Of a DNA stretch of 64,000 bases, positions 11,852-22,874 are shown piece after piece. The notes below the pieces were generated by a model that worked only from the letters and a program-made list of their open reading frames with translations, was not told the origin of the DNA and ran no database searches. Position numbers and translations under genes: made by a program. Origin of the DNA: Duganella sp. 1411 (GTDB lineage Bacteria > Pseudomonadota > Gammaproteobacteria > Burkholderiales > Burkholderiaceae_D); contig NZ_JAFICD010000008.1 of assembly GCF_017833525.1 (NCBI RefSeq), positions 186,001 to 250,000 on the forward strand, in the 5' to 3' direction. The number at the start of each line of letters is the position of its first letter. The stretch's first letter is position 1.

Positions 11852-11930
11852 TTAAGTGCAGTACTATGTTAGGCGAGAATAATTAGAGCGCAAGCCGCCA
11901 CCGTGGTCTCATTCAACCAGGAGAATCGAC

Positions 11931-12386
11931 ATGAAAACATTATTGGGCGCCGTGGCATTGAGCCTGCTGGCCGTGTCCACCAGCGCGTTCGCCGCCGACA
12001 AAGGCAGCAAGGACGAAGCCGTCGCGATGGTCAAGCGGGCCGTCGCATTGATTAAATCCGAGGGCAAGGACAAAGCCTTCGCCGCCATTTCCGATCCGGC
12101 CAATACCTCGTTCCACGACCGCGATTTATATGTCTACGTTTATGATTTAAACGGCGTCGCATTAGCCCACGGGAATAACCCTAAAATGGTCGGCAAGCCA
12201 TTAATTGGCCTCAAGGATAATGAAGGCAAGCCGATGATCAAGGAAATGGTCGATCTCGCCAAAACCAAAGGCAGCGGCTGGGTCGATTTCAAATGGCCGA
12301 ATCCCGTCACCAAGGCCGTCGAATCGAAATCCGGTTATGTCGAGAAGGTCGACGATATGCTGGTCGGTTCCGGCATTTATAAATAG
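11931..12386 (+). CDS. Periplasmic single-Cache domain protein
   Basis: A 151-residue secreted protein. An N-terminal signal peptide (MKTLLGAVALSLLAVSTSAFA) precedes a compact domain with VYVYDLNGVALAHGNNPKMVGK and GSGWVDFKWPNP, features of the single-Cache (sCache_2) ligand-binding fold. In other proteins this fold is the sensory part of chemoreceptors and kinases; here it stands alone without a membrane anchor, so it may be a soluble periplasmic binding or sensor accessory protein. An AGGAGA precedes the start. Codon use is richer in A/T at third positions (TTA, GAT, ATT) than in glnE before it. A strong terminator follows, so it is probably monocistronic. Confidence 0.85.
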   Translation: MKTLLGAVALSLLAVSTSAFAADKGSKDEAVAMVKRAVALIKSEGKDKAFAAISDPANTSFHDRDLYVYVYDLNGVALAHGNNPKMVGKPLIGLKDNEGKPMIKEMVDLAKTKGSGWVDFKWPNPVTKAVESKSGYVEKVDDMLVGSGIYK

Positions 12387-12418
12387 CCGAACAAGCCGCC
12401 ACCATTCAAGGCACCACC

Positions 12419-12443
12419 GCCGGGACGCGTCCCGGCTTTTTTT
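12419..12443 (+). terminator. Rho-independent terminator after the Cache gene
   Basis: A perfect 18-base palindrome GCCGGGACGCGTCCCGGC is followed directly by seven T residues, 33 bp after the stop codon. Confidence 0.9.
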
Positions 12444-12602
12444 CGTCCGTCTTTTTGTTGGCAAGGGCGTTTCACCTGGAAATCATGCTTGAAATTGGCA
12501 CGTAAAAGCCAAAAACCAGCTTGCGCCGGGCGGGAACTCTTCGCTGGCCTCCCCTGTCTATCGAACGGTGACATCCCGTTCATCATCACAAGGAGACGGA
12601 CA

Positions 12603-15524
12603 ATGATAAAAGAAAGATTGCTCGCCCGTTCGGTGCGGATACTCTGCGCCGGCGGCCTGGTATTCGGCACTTATAACGCCAATGCCCAGGAATCTGCTGA
12701 ACCCATGCAGAAAGTGCTGATTACCGGCTCCCGTATCGCCTCCCCCGCCGCTGAATCGCCGTCGCCATTGCAGATATTAAGCTCGGCCGATATAGCGGCC
12801 TCGGGCGCGACAAATCTGCAGGAATTACTTCAAAAGAATCCGACCATGGGCACGCCCACCGTCAGCCGGACCAATTCTAATTTCCTCACATCAAGCGCCG
12901 GCGTCACCACGATTAATTTGCGCAATCTCGGCGATTCGCGCACGCTGGTATTGGTCAACGGGCGCCGCTTTGTCTCCGGCGTGCCCGGCGACAGCGCGGT
13001 CGACCTCAACAGCATTCCCACGGACTTTATCGACCGGGTGGAATTATTAACCGGCGGCGCCTCGGCGACCTATGGCTCGGACGCGGTGGCCGGCGTGGTT
13101 AATATTATTCTGAAGAAAAATTTCAACGGCGTGCTGCTCGACGCGCTGGCGGGAAAAAGCCAGGAAGGCGACGACTATAAGAAGAAAATCGCTTTAACTT
13201 TCGGTATCACCAGCGCCGATGGCGCGAGCAACCTGATGGGGCATTTCGGCTACTCGAAACAGGGCGCGGTGGCCTCGCGCGACCGCGAACGCTCGGCGCT
13301 CGACCAGACCTCGTCGATCCGCCAGGGGCATCCCGAGCTGGCCTTCGTGGCGCGCCGGCCCAACTTTTCCGGCTACGCGCCGCAAGGCCATTTCCTCGGC
13401 GACAGCGAGGATTTCACCTATGATGCGAATAACAACATTATTCCGTGGAATCAAAACGGCGCGCCCGGCAGCGGCGCCGGCGCCACCGGCTTCAACCGCT
13501 CGGACTACCGCCTGATCGCCGTCCCGGTCGAACGCTACCTGTTCGCCACCACCGGCAACTGGGCCTTCAATCCCGACCACGGCGCCTTCTTCGAGGGCAC
13601 CTACGCCTCGTCCCGCGCCGCCAGCAACATCGAGCCGTTCCCGCTGGGATCGGACAATGTCTACAAGCCCGACGGCCGGGTGCCGGCCGCCTCGCTGGTC
13701 AACGGCGCGCTGGTGCGCAATCCGCTGGTGCCGCAATATCTGTACGACCGCATCAGCGACACCGACGGCGACGGCGTGCCGGATTACTTCTTCACCCGCC
13801 GCCTGTCCGAGTTCGGCCCGCGCCACTCCGCCGTCGACCGCGACACCTTCCGCCTGGCCACCGGGCTCAAGGGAACGCTGCGCGGCTGGAACTATGAAAC
13901 CTACCTGACCTACGGCAAAACCAAGGAGGCCCAAAGCTCGACCGGGCAAGTCAACGTCATGAGCCTGCGCAACGCGCTCGAGGCCATCCCCGACGTCGAC
14001 GGCACCCCGGTGTGCCGCGACGTGCGCTCGCGGCAGGAGGGTTGCGTGCCGATCAACCTGTTCGGCTACAACAGCATCACGCCGGACGCGCTCAAGTATG
14101 TGACGGCGCCCGGCTCGCTGTTGACCACCATCACCCAGCGGCTGGTGGGCGGCTCCGTCAGCGGCGAGGTGCCCGGCCTGGCGGCCGGCGCCATCGGCGT
14201 GGCCGCCGGCTTCGAGTGGCGCTCGGAGGAATCGAGCGCCATTCCCGATCCGCTGACGCAGTCCGGACTGAACGCCGGCAACGCCACGCCGCCCACCATG
14301 GGCGAGTTCACGGTGCGCGAGGTGTTCGTCGAAACGCGCGTGCCGCTGCTCAAGGCGCGCCCGTGGGTGCGCGAGTTGAGCGCGCTGGCCACGTTCCGCC
14401 ACGGCGACTATTCGACCGTCGGCGCCACCAACAGCTGGAACGCCGGCCTGGAATGGTCGATCACCCCCGACATCAAGCTGCGCGCGACGCGGGCGCAGTC
14501 GACCCGGGCGCCCAACATCAACGAGCTGTACCAGGCCCCCAGCCAGGACTTCCCCACCGGCCTGGTCGATCCGTGCGAGGGCGTGTCCTCCAGCGGCACC
14601 GGCGCGCTGGCCGTCAATTGCCGCAACGCGCCGGGCGTGGCCGCCAACATGGCCGCCCATGGCGGCGTCTTCACGTTGAACCAGGCGGACCAGCAGGGCA
14701 TCAGCGGCTACAACCGGGGCAATCCCGACCTGGCGGCCGAAACCGGCCGCTCGACGACGGTCGGCCTGATCCTCACGCCGCGCGCGATTCCGCTGCTGAG
14801 CCGGGCCGTCTTCACGCTGGACTACTTCAAGATCAAGATCGCCGACGCCATCGTCTCCACCGACCGCCAGTACGCGCTCGACCAGTGCTACAACCAGAAC
14901 AACCCGCAATTCTGCGCCTTCATCACGCGCCGCCCCGCCGCCGTCGGCAACCTCAGCGCCGGTTCGATCCGCTACAGCGACATCGCCGCCACCAACAGCG
15001 GCGGCTTCGGCACCGAAGGCGTCGACCTGACCGCCTCCTGGAGCGGCCGCGCGGGACCGGGCACGCTGAGCGCGCGCCTGGCCCACACCTGGCTGCGCAA
15101 GCTGTGGCAGCAGGCCACGCCGGACGCCGACAAGAACCACGACGTCGGCGAGGTCACGGCCAACAACGTCAACGCGCCGCGCAACCGGGCCACCTTGAAC
15201 CTGGCCTACAAATGGGGACCGTACGGCGCCAGCTGGACCAGCACCTACACCGGCCCGGTGTCGCTGGACGACCAGTTCCTCAAAAGCCTGAGCATCGCGC
15301 CGGGCACGGTCGGCGTCGGCTCGCGCACCTACAACGATGTCCAGTTCACCTACGACGTGCGCAAGGCGGTCCAGCTGTACCTGGGCGTCGACAACCTGTT
15401 CAACGCCAAGCCGCCGCCCATCATCAGCGGCCTGCCCGGCAACCAGACCGGCACCGAGACCGACACCTCGACCTACGACGCCATCGGCCGCCGTTTCTAC
15501 GCGGGGCTGCGCGTGTCGCTATGA
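12603..15524 (+). CDS. TonB-dependent receptor, first of a tandem pair
   Basis: A 973-residue outer-membrane receptor. A signal peptide ending in NANA is followed by QKVLITGSRI (TonB-box-like segment), the plug with NLRNLGDSRTLVLVNGRRF and GGASATYGSDAVAGVVNII, then the barrel. The ATG at 12603 is chosen because AAGGAGA lies just upstream and the MIKERLLARSVR start matches the other receptors here. The protein is highly similar over its whole length to the next gene, so the two are probably a tandem duplication. Its first 200 or so codons use A/T-ending codons much more often than the rest. The barrel does not close on Phe but on VSL, as in its neighbour. No TonB, ExbBD or regulator is adjacent; the ligand is unknown. 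Confidence 0.95.
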   Translation: MIKERLLARSVRILCAGGLVFGTYNANAQESAEPMQKVLITGSRIASPAAESPSPLQILSSADIAASGATNLQELLQKNPTMGTPTVSRTNSNFLTSSAGVTTINLRNLGDSRTLVLVNGRRFVSGVPGDSAVDLNSIPTDFIDRVELLTGGASATYGSDAVAGVVNIILKKNFNGVLLDALAGKSQEGDDYKKKIALTFGITSADGASNLMGHFGYSKQGAVASRDRERSALDQTSSIRQGHPELAFVARRPNFSGYAPQGHFLGDSEDFTYDANNNIIPWNQNGAPGSGAGATGFNRSDYRLIAVPVERYLFATTGNWAFNPDHGAFFEGTYASSRAASNIEPFPLGSDNVYKPDGRVPAASLVNGALVRNPLVPQYLYDRISDTDGDGVPDYFFTRRLSEFGPRHSAVDRDTFRLATGLKGTLRGWNYETYLTYGKTKEAQSSTGQVNVMSLRNALEAIPDVDGTPVCRDVRSRQEGCVPINLFGYNSITPDALKYVTAPGSLLTTITQRLVGGSVSGEVPGLAAGAIGVAAGFEWRSEESSAIPDPLTQSGLNAGNATPPTMGEFTVREVFVETRVPLLKARPWVRELSALATFRHGDYSTVGATNSWNAGLEWSITPDIKLRATRAQSTRAPNINELYQAPSQDFPTGLVDPCEGVSSSGTGALAVNCRNAPGVAANMAAHGGVFTLNQADQQGISGYNRGNPDLAAETGRSTTVGLILTPRAIPLLSRAVFTLDYFKIKIADAIVSTDRQYALDQCYNQNNPQFCAFITRRPAAVGNLSAGSIRYSDIAATNSGGFGTEGVDLTASWSGRAGPGTLSARLAHTWLRKLWQQATPDADKNHDVGEVTANNVNAPRNRATLNLAYKWGPYGASWTSTYTGPVSLDDQFLKSLSIAPGTVGVGSRTYNDVQFTYDVRKAVQLYLGVDNLFNAKPPPIISGLPGNQTGTETDTSTYDAIGRRFYAGLRVSL

Positions 15525-15561
15525 GTTATGGCCAAAGTCAACCGTGCGGGCACATTTGTGG

Positions 15562-15580
15562 CTGCACCACAACGGTGCAG
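15562..15580 (+). promoter_or_regulatory. Perfect NtrC-type box / hairpin upstream of the second tandem receptor
   Basis: CTGCACC ACAAC GGTGCAG contains TGCACC-N5-GGTGCA (15563-15579), the full NtrC consensus. It lies about 150 bp before the receptor start. No GG-N10-GC sigma-54 promoter was found between the box and the gene, and no T-run follows that would make it a terminator. It could be an NtrC site or a chance hairpin. Confidence 0.45.
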
Positions 15581-15667
15581 GGTGACTATCAATTTGATAT
15601 TGTTGGTTTTTTGATTCTATTGACTTTTTGTGTTTACAGGCCCAATCCCGACTGAGTACAGTGGCAG

Positions 15668-15689
15668 GTCGAAAAAATATTATTTCGAC
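15668..15689. promoter_or_regulatory. 22-bp palindrome, candidate operator of the second tandem receptor
   Basis: GTCGAAA (15668-15674) and TTTCGAC (15683-15689) flank an A/T-rich 8-bp centre, 39 bp upstream of the receptor start. The position fits a repressor or activator site, but no known consensus was recognised. Confidence 0.35.
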
Positions 15690-15727
15690 AATTCGCGCAG
15701 ACCACTCAAATACTCAGGGAGTTGGAA

Positions 15728-18652
<2,925 letters not shown>

Positions 18653-18680
18653 CCGGCCGTCACCGCCGCGCGTCGACCAA

Positions 18681-18714
18681 AAGCCTTCCCGATCCTGTCG
18701 GGAAGGCTTTTTTT
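18681..18714 (+). terminator. Rho-independent terminator after the tandem receptors
   Basis: A perfect 12-bp stem AAGCCTTCCCGA / TCGGGAAGGCTT with a 5-nt loop is followed by five T residues, 28 bp after the stop codon. Confidence 0.92.
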
Positions 18715-18883
18715 GTGAATAAAAACAACATTAGGATACAGTCAAGTAATGCAAAACGTTGTATTTTTTGTTTGGCAATGAAGTTTTTGGATTCCGGCAA
18801 CTATACTGAAACTAGTTGAACGTTATTGTTTCAACGAAAAAATACGGCAATCAGGCCTAACTGTATAGTTATCGGGAGTGAGC

Positions 18884-21742
18884 ATGTCAAAAATAGCATT
18901 GAAAGTAGGTGTCGCCGCGGTCGCGCTGACCCTGGGCTCGTCCAACGTCGTGCTGGCGCAGGATGGCGACGCGAAATCGCTGGAAAAAGTCGTCATCACC
19001 GGTTCGAACTTGAAGCGTATCGATACCGAAACGTCGACCCCGGTGCAAATCATGCGCCGCGAGGAAATCGCCCGTCTCGGCGTCAACTCGGTCAAGGAGG
19101 CGCTCGAAACACTGACCGCCTCGAACGGCGCGCTGTCCGACATCGGCGGCTCCAATTCCTTCGCCGGCGGCGCCTCGGCCGTTTCACTGCGCAATCTCGG
19201 CAAGCAGTCCACGCTGGTGCTGCTCAATTCGCGCCGCGTCGCCCCGTACGCGCTGGCCGACTACAACGAAGTGTTCACCAACCTCGATGCGCTGCCGCTC
19301 GACGCCATCGAGCGCATCGAAGTGCTGCGCAACGGCGGCTCGTCGATCTACGGCTCCGACGCCGTCGCCGGCGTCATCAACATCATCACCCGCTCCGACT
19401 ACCAGGGCGTGCAGGCGCGCGCCAGCTACGACCAGTCGCTCAAGAACCAGCAGTTCAAGACCAAGACCGCCAGCATCACCGCCGGCATCGGCGATTTCGA
19501 CAAGGACAAGTTCAATGTGCTGGCCAACATCGAGGTGTTCAAGCGCGGCGAGGTGATCTGGCGCGATGTGGTCAACGACATCAATCCCGCCTACGGCGAC
19601 AAATTCTCGGCCGTCGCGCCAAATAGCGGCCTGATGTTCGGTAACCGCGGCGCGCCGTCGACCTACTCCTACCCCGGCAACCTGATCGGCCAGGGCGGCG
19701 TGCCCGGTTGCGCCACCGTCAACAGCGCCGGGCTGTGCGTCTACGACCGCTTCAGCCGCTTCGAAGCGGTACCGAAGTCAGACCGCGTCAACGGCCTGCT
19801 GTCGGGCAAACTGAACCTCGGCGGCGGCACCGAGGCCTTCGCCGAAGCGCTCTACTCGCACACCAAGACCAATTACACCAACGCCTTCGGCACCTACGGC
19901 TCGACCACCGCCAACGCCATCTGGGGCGATCCGTCCACCGGCAACGGCAAAAGCTTCATCTACCAGTACCTGCCGGCGAGCCATCCGCTCAACACCACCG
20001 GCGGGGACGTCGAGTTCCGCTACCGCTGGGCCGACGCCCCCGCCTACCGCGAGACCGACAGCGACCAGTACCGCGTGCTGGGCGGCCTGAAAGGCACGTG
20101 GAACAACTACGACTGGGAAACGGCGGCCGGCGTCATGGGCAGCAAGACCAAGGACCGCACCTACGGCTCGCTCAGCGACAGCGGCTTCAAGAAGGAGGTT
20201 GGCGACTACAACAACTTCGACCCGGACACCGGCAGCATGCTCGATCCGAACTTCTTCAACCATGGCTACAAGATCGGCCAGGTCAACTCGCCGGAAGTGC
20301 TCAACACCTTGTTCCCGGCCCAGGGCTACGACGGCAAGATCACCCAGTACTTCGCCGACGCCAAGATCAGCGGCGAGCTGGGCAAGATCGGCGAGCGCGC
20401 CATCGGCGTGGCCGCCGGCGTTGAAGTGCGGCGCGAGAGCTTCCGGATCACCCCCACCGCCAACCTGCTCGCCGGCGACATCGTCAGCTACGGCGTGGCC
20501 ACCGCCGACGCCTCGCGCACCACCGAGGCGGCGTTCACCGAGATCAACCTGCCGGTCACGTCGAGCATCGACATCACCGGCGCCGCCCGCGTCGACAAGT
20601 TCCCCGGCTTCAAAGCGCACGCGTCGCCGAAACTGGCGGCGACGTGGAAAGCGACGCCGGCGTTGATGTTCCGCGGCACCGCCGAATCGGGCTTCCGCGC
20701 GCCGAACCTGACCGAAAGCGCGCAATCGAGCAAGTTCGCCTTCAGCCCCAGCGTGGCCGATCCCAAGCGCTGCGGCAAGGCCCAGGCGCTGGGCAGCGAC
20801 CTGCGCAACCAGTCGGCCGCGCTGCCGGCCAGCGATCCGAACAAGGCGCTGCTGCTGGCGCGCGCCGACACCGTCGAAGGCAACGAATGCGCCGTCGGCT
20901 TGCCCAGCATCGTGCGCAACAACCCCAACCTGAAACCGGAAACGACCCACATGGGCACGGTCGGCTTCGTGCTCGAACCGTTCAACGGCACCAACATCTC
21001 GCTGGACTACTGGAAAATCGAGCGCAAGGACGAGATCGGCAACAAGAGCACCGACGAGCTGCTGGCCTCCGAAGCCGACCAGCCCGCCGGCGTCGTCAAC
21101 CGCGCGCCTTTGTCGGCCGACAAGACCTTCACCGCCGCCGAGCAAGCCCAGTACGGCGTGACCGCGGGCCGCCTGGTTTCGACCACGGGTTCGTTCCTGA
21201 ACGTGGCCCGCACCAAGACCAGCGGCTTCGACCTGTCGGCCAACACCCGCTTGAACACCGGCATCGGCCGCCTGGACCTGGGCGCCAACGCGACCTACCT
21301 GCTGGACCTGAAGAACTACAGCTCGGCGCTGAACAACTACGGCGACAACCTGGCGGGCCGCTATGGCTATTCGAAAACCTCGGCCAACTTCAACGCCGCG
21401 CTGAAAACCGGCGACTTCAGCAACAGCCTGCGCCTGATCTACCAGAGCAAGACCGCGCTCAACGACGACTACTTCGACGAAACCTACACGCTGGCCGGGT
21501 GCGCGTCGCGCAAATGGAGCGTCGACGAGTGCCAGATCAAAGCGTACAAGCGGCTCGACTGGAACCTCAGTTACACCGGGGTCAAGGACTTGACCGTGTC
21601 GCTGTTCGTGCGCAACCTCACCAACAACCGCCCGCCGGTTGATTTGCGCGCCTTCAACTCGGCCGGTGGCGTGATCCCGCAGGACAACCAGGACGTCAGC
21701 CGCCGTTCGGTCCGCCTGACGGCGGAGTACAAGTTCTACTGA
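18884..21742 (+). CDS. TonB-dependent receptor, third in the cluster
   Basis: A 952-residue outer-membrane receptor of a different branch from the two before it. The signal peptide (MSKIALKVGVAAVALTLG, ending near LAQ) lacks the ER-LSRSVR motif of the others. Then come LEKVVITGSNLKR, the plug with SLRNLGKQSTLVLLNSRRV and GGSSIYGSDAVAGVINII, and a barrel ending TAEYKFY. The ATG at 18884 is preferred over a GTG at 18878, since GGGAG overlaps that GTG. The upstream region holds overlapping short inverted repeats (TGAAAC/GTTTCA and GTTGAA/TTCAAC, 18807-18835) that could form alternative hairpins. It converges on gap across a shared terminator. Confidence 0.95.
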   Translation: MSKIALKVGVAAVALTLGSSNVVLAQDGDAKSLEKVVITGSNLKRIDTETSTPVQIMRREEIARLGVNSVKEALETLTASNGALSDIGGSNSFAGGASAVSLRNLGKQSTLVLLNSRRVAPYALADYNEVFTNLDALPLDAIERIEVLRNGGSSIYGSDAVAGVINIITRSDYQGVQARASYDQSLKNQQFKTKTASITAGIGDFDKDKFNVLANIEVFKRGEVIWRDVVNDINPAYGDKFSAVAPNSGLMFGNRGAPSTYSYPGNLIGQGGVPGCATVNSAGLCVYDRFSRFEAVPKSDRVNGLLSGKLNLGGGTEAFAEALYSHTKTNYTNAFGTYGSTTANAIWGDPSTGNGKSFIYQYLPASHPLNTTGGDVEFRYRWADAPAYRETDSDQYRVLGGLKGTWNNYDWETAAGVMGSKTKDRTYGSLSDSGFKKEVGDYNNFDPDTGSMLDPNFFNHGYKIGQVNSPEVLNTLFPAQGYDGKITQYFADAKISGELGKIGERAIGVAAGVEVRRESFRITPTANLLAGDIVSYGVATADASRTTEAAFTEINLPVTSSIDITGAARVDKFPGFKAHASPKLAATWKATPALMFRGTAESGFRAPNLTESAQSSKFAFSPSVADPKRCGKAQALGSDLRNQSAALPASDPNKALLLARADTVEGNECAVGLPSIVRNNPNLKPETTHMGTVGFVLEPFNGTNISLDYWKIERKDEIGNKSTDELLASEADQPAGVVNRAPLSADKTFTAAEQAQYGVTAGRLVSTTGSFLNVARTKTSGFDLSANTRLNTGIGRLDLGANATYLLDLKNYSSALNNYGDNLAGRYGYSKTSANFNAALKTGDFSNSLRLIYQSKTALNDDYFDETYTLAGCASRKWSVDECQIKAYKRLDWNLSYTGVKDLTVSLFVRNLTNNRPPVDLRAFNSAGGVIPQDNQDVSRRSVRLTAEYKFY

Positions 21743-21760
21743 TCCGCTCGGCACCGCCAT

Positions 21761-21799
21761 AAAAAAAGCCCTCCCGGCGCGAACCGGGAGGGCTTTTTT
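21761..21799. terminator. Bidirectional terminator between the receptor and gap
   Basis: AAAAAAAGCCCTCCCGG and CCGGGAGGGCTTTTTT form a long stem around CGCGAA. A-runs and T-runs on both sides allow it to work for both convergent genes. Confidence 0.92.
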
Positions 21800-21814
21800 A
21801 TCGGATGAAACGAA

Positions 21815-22825
21815 TTACTTCGCGGTCATCAGCGCCACGGTGGTGTCGAGCATGCGGTTCGAGAAGCCCCACTCGTTGTCGTACCACGACGACACCTTGA
21901 CCAGGCGGCCCGACACCTTGGTCAGGGTCGAGTCGAAGTTCGACGACGCCGGGTTGTGGTTGAAGTCGATCGACACCAGCGGCTCGGTCTGGTAGGTCAG
22001 CACTTCCTTGAGCGCGCCCTCGGCGGCGGCCTTCATGATCGCGTTGACTTCGTCGACGGTCGTGTCGCGCTTGGCGATGAACGACAGGTCGACCAGCGAG
22101 ACGTTGATGGTCGGCACGCGGATCGCGAAACCGTCGAGCTTGCCGTTCAGTTCCGGCAGCACCAGGCCGACCGCGGCGGCGGCGCCGGTCTTGGTCGGGA
22201 TCATGCTCATTGTGGCCGAACGGGCGCGGCGCAGGTCTTCGTGCATCACGTCGCTCAGCACCTGGTCGTTGGTGTAGGCGTGCACGGTCGTCATCAGGCC
22301 GGTTTCCAGGCCGATCGCGTCGTTGAGCGGCTTGACCAGCGGCGCCAGGCAGTTGGTGGTGCACGAAGCGTTCGAGATCACGGTGTCGGTCGACTTCAGC
22401 ACGTTCTGGTTGACGCCGTAGACGATGGTGGCGTCGACGTCCTTGCCGCCCGGCGCCGAGATGATAACCTTCTTGGCGCCGCCCTTGAGGTGGGCCGAGG
22501 CCTTCTCTTTGGTGGTGAAGAAGCCGGTGCACTCGAGCACCACGTCCACGCCCAGGTCGCCCCATGGGATTTCAGCCGGGTTGCGCTGCGCGAACACGCG
22601 GATCACGTCGCCGTTGACGATCATGTTGTCGCCGTCGACTTCCACCGTGCCGGGGAACTTGCCGTGGGCGGTGTCGTAGCGGGTCAGGTGGGCGTTCGAC
22701 TTGGCGTCGCCCAGGTCGTTGATGGCCACGATCTGGATGTCCTGCTTTTTGCCGCCTTCGTAGAAAGCGCGCAGCACATTGCGGCCGATGCGGCCGTAGC
22801 CGTTGATTGCAACTTTGATCGTCAT
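21815..22825 (-). CDS. gap: Glyceraldehyde-3-phosphate dehydrogenase, type I
   Basis: This is the NAD-dependent glycolytic enzyme that converts glyceraldehyde-3-phosphate to 1,3-bisphosphoglycerate. The 336-residue protein has the N-terminal Rossmann motif INGYGRIGR, the active-site [12 protein letters not shown] with catalytic Cys155, and TVHAYTNDQ carrying the catalytic His. The ATG at 22825 ([11 protein letters not shown]) has AGGAG 9 bp upstream. It follows tkt by about 50 bp on the same strand and the two are probably cotranscribed, linking glycolysis and the pentose phosphate pathway. Burkholderiales often continue this cluster with pgk and other Calvin/glycolytic genes, but here a convergent receptor follows. 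Confidence 0.97.
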   Translation of the reverse strand: MTIKVAINGYGRIGRNVLRAFYEGGKKQDIQIVAINDLGDAKSNAHLTRYDTAHGKFPGTVEVDGDNMIVNGDVIRVFAQRNPAEIPWGDLGVDVVLECTGFFTTKEKASAHLKGGAKKVIISAPGGKDVDATIVYGVNQNVLKSTDTVISNASCTTNCLAPLVKPLNDAIGLETGLMTTVHAYTNDQVLSDVMHEDLRRARSATMSMIPTKTGAAAAVGLVLPELNGKLDGFAIRVPTINVSLVDLSFIAKRDTTVDEVNAIMKAAAEGALKEVLTYQTEPLVSIDFNHNPASSNFDSTLTKVSGRLVKVSSWYDNEWGFSNRMLDTTVALMTAK

Positions 22826-22874
22826 ACTCTGCTCCTGATTAAAAAAATAAGGTAGTCCGGTCTGCAATTATAGA

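Noticed and set aside
12481-12602. Upstream extension of the first tandem receptor to 12489
   Set aside because: It would add 38 residues before a proper signal peptide; AAGGAGA marks the ATG at 12603.
15562-15580. Hairpin considered as terminator of the first tandem receptor
   Set aside because: No T-run follows directly; the T-rich stretch begins only about 20 bp later.
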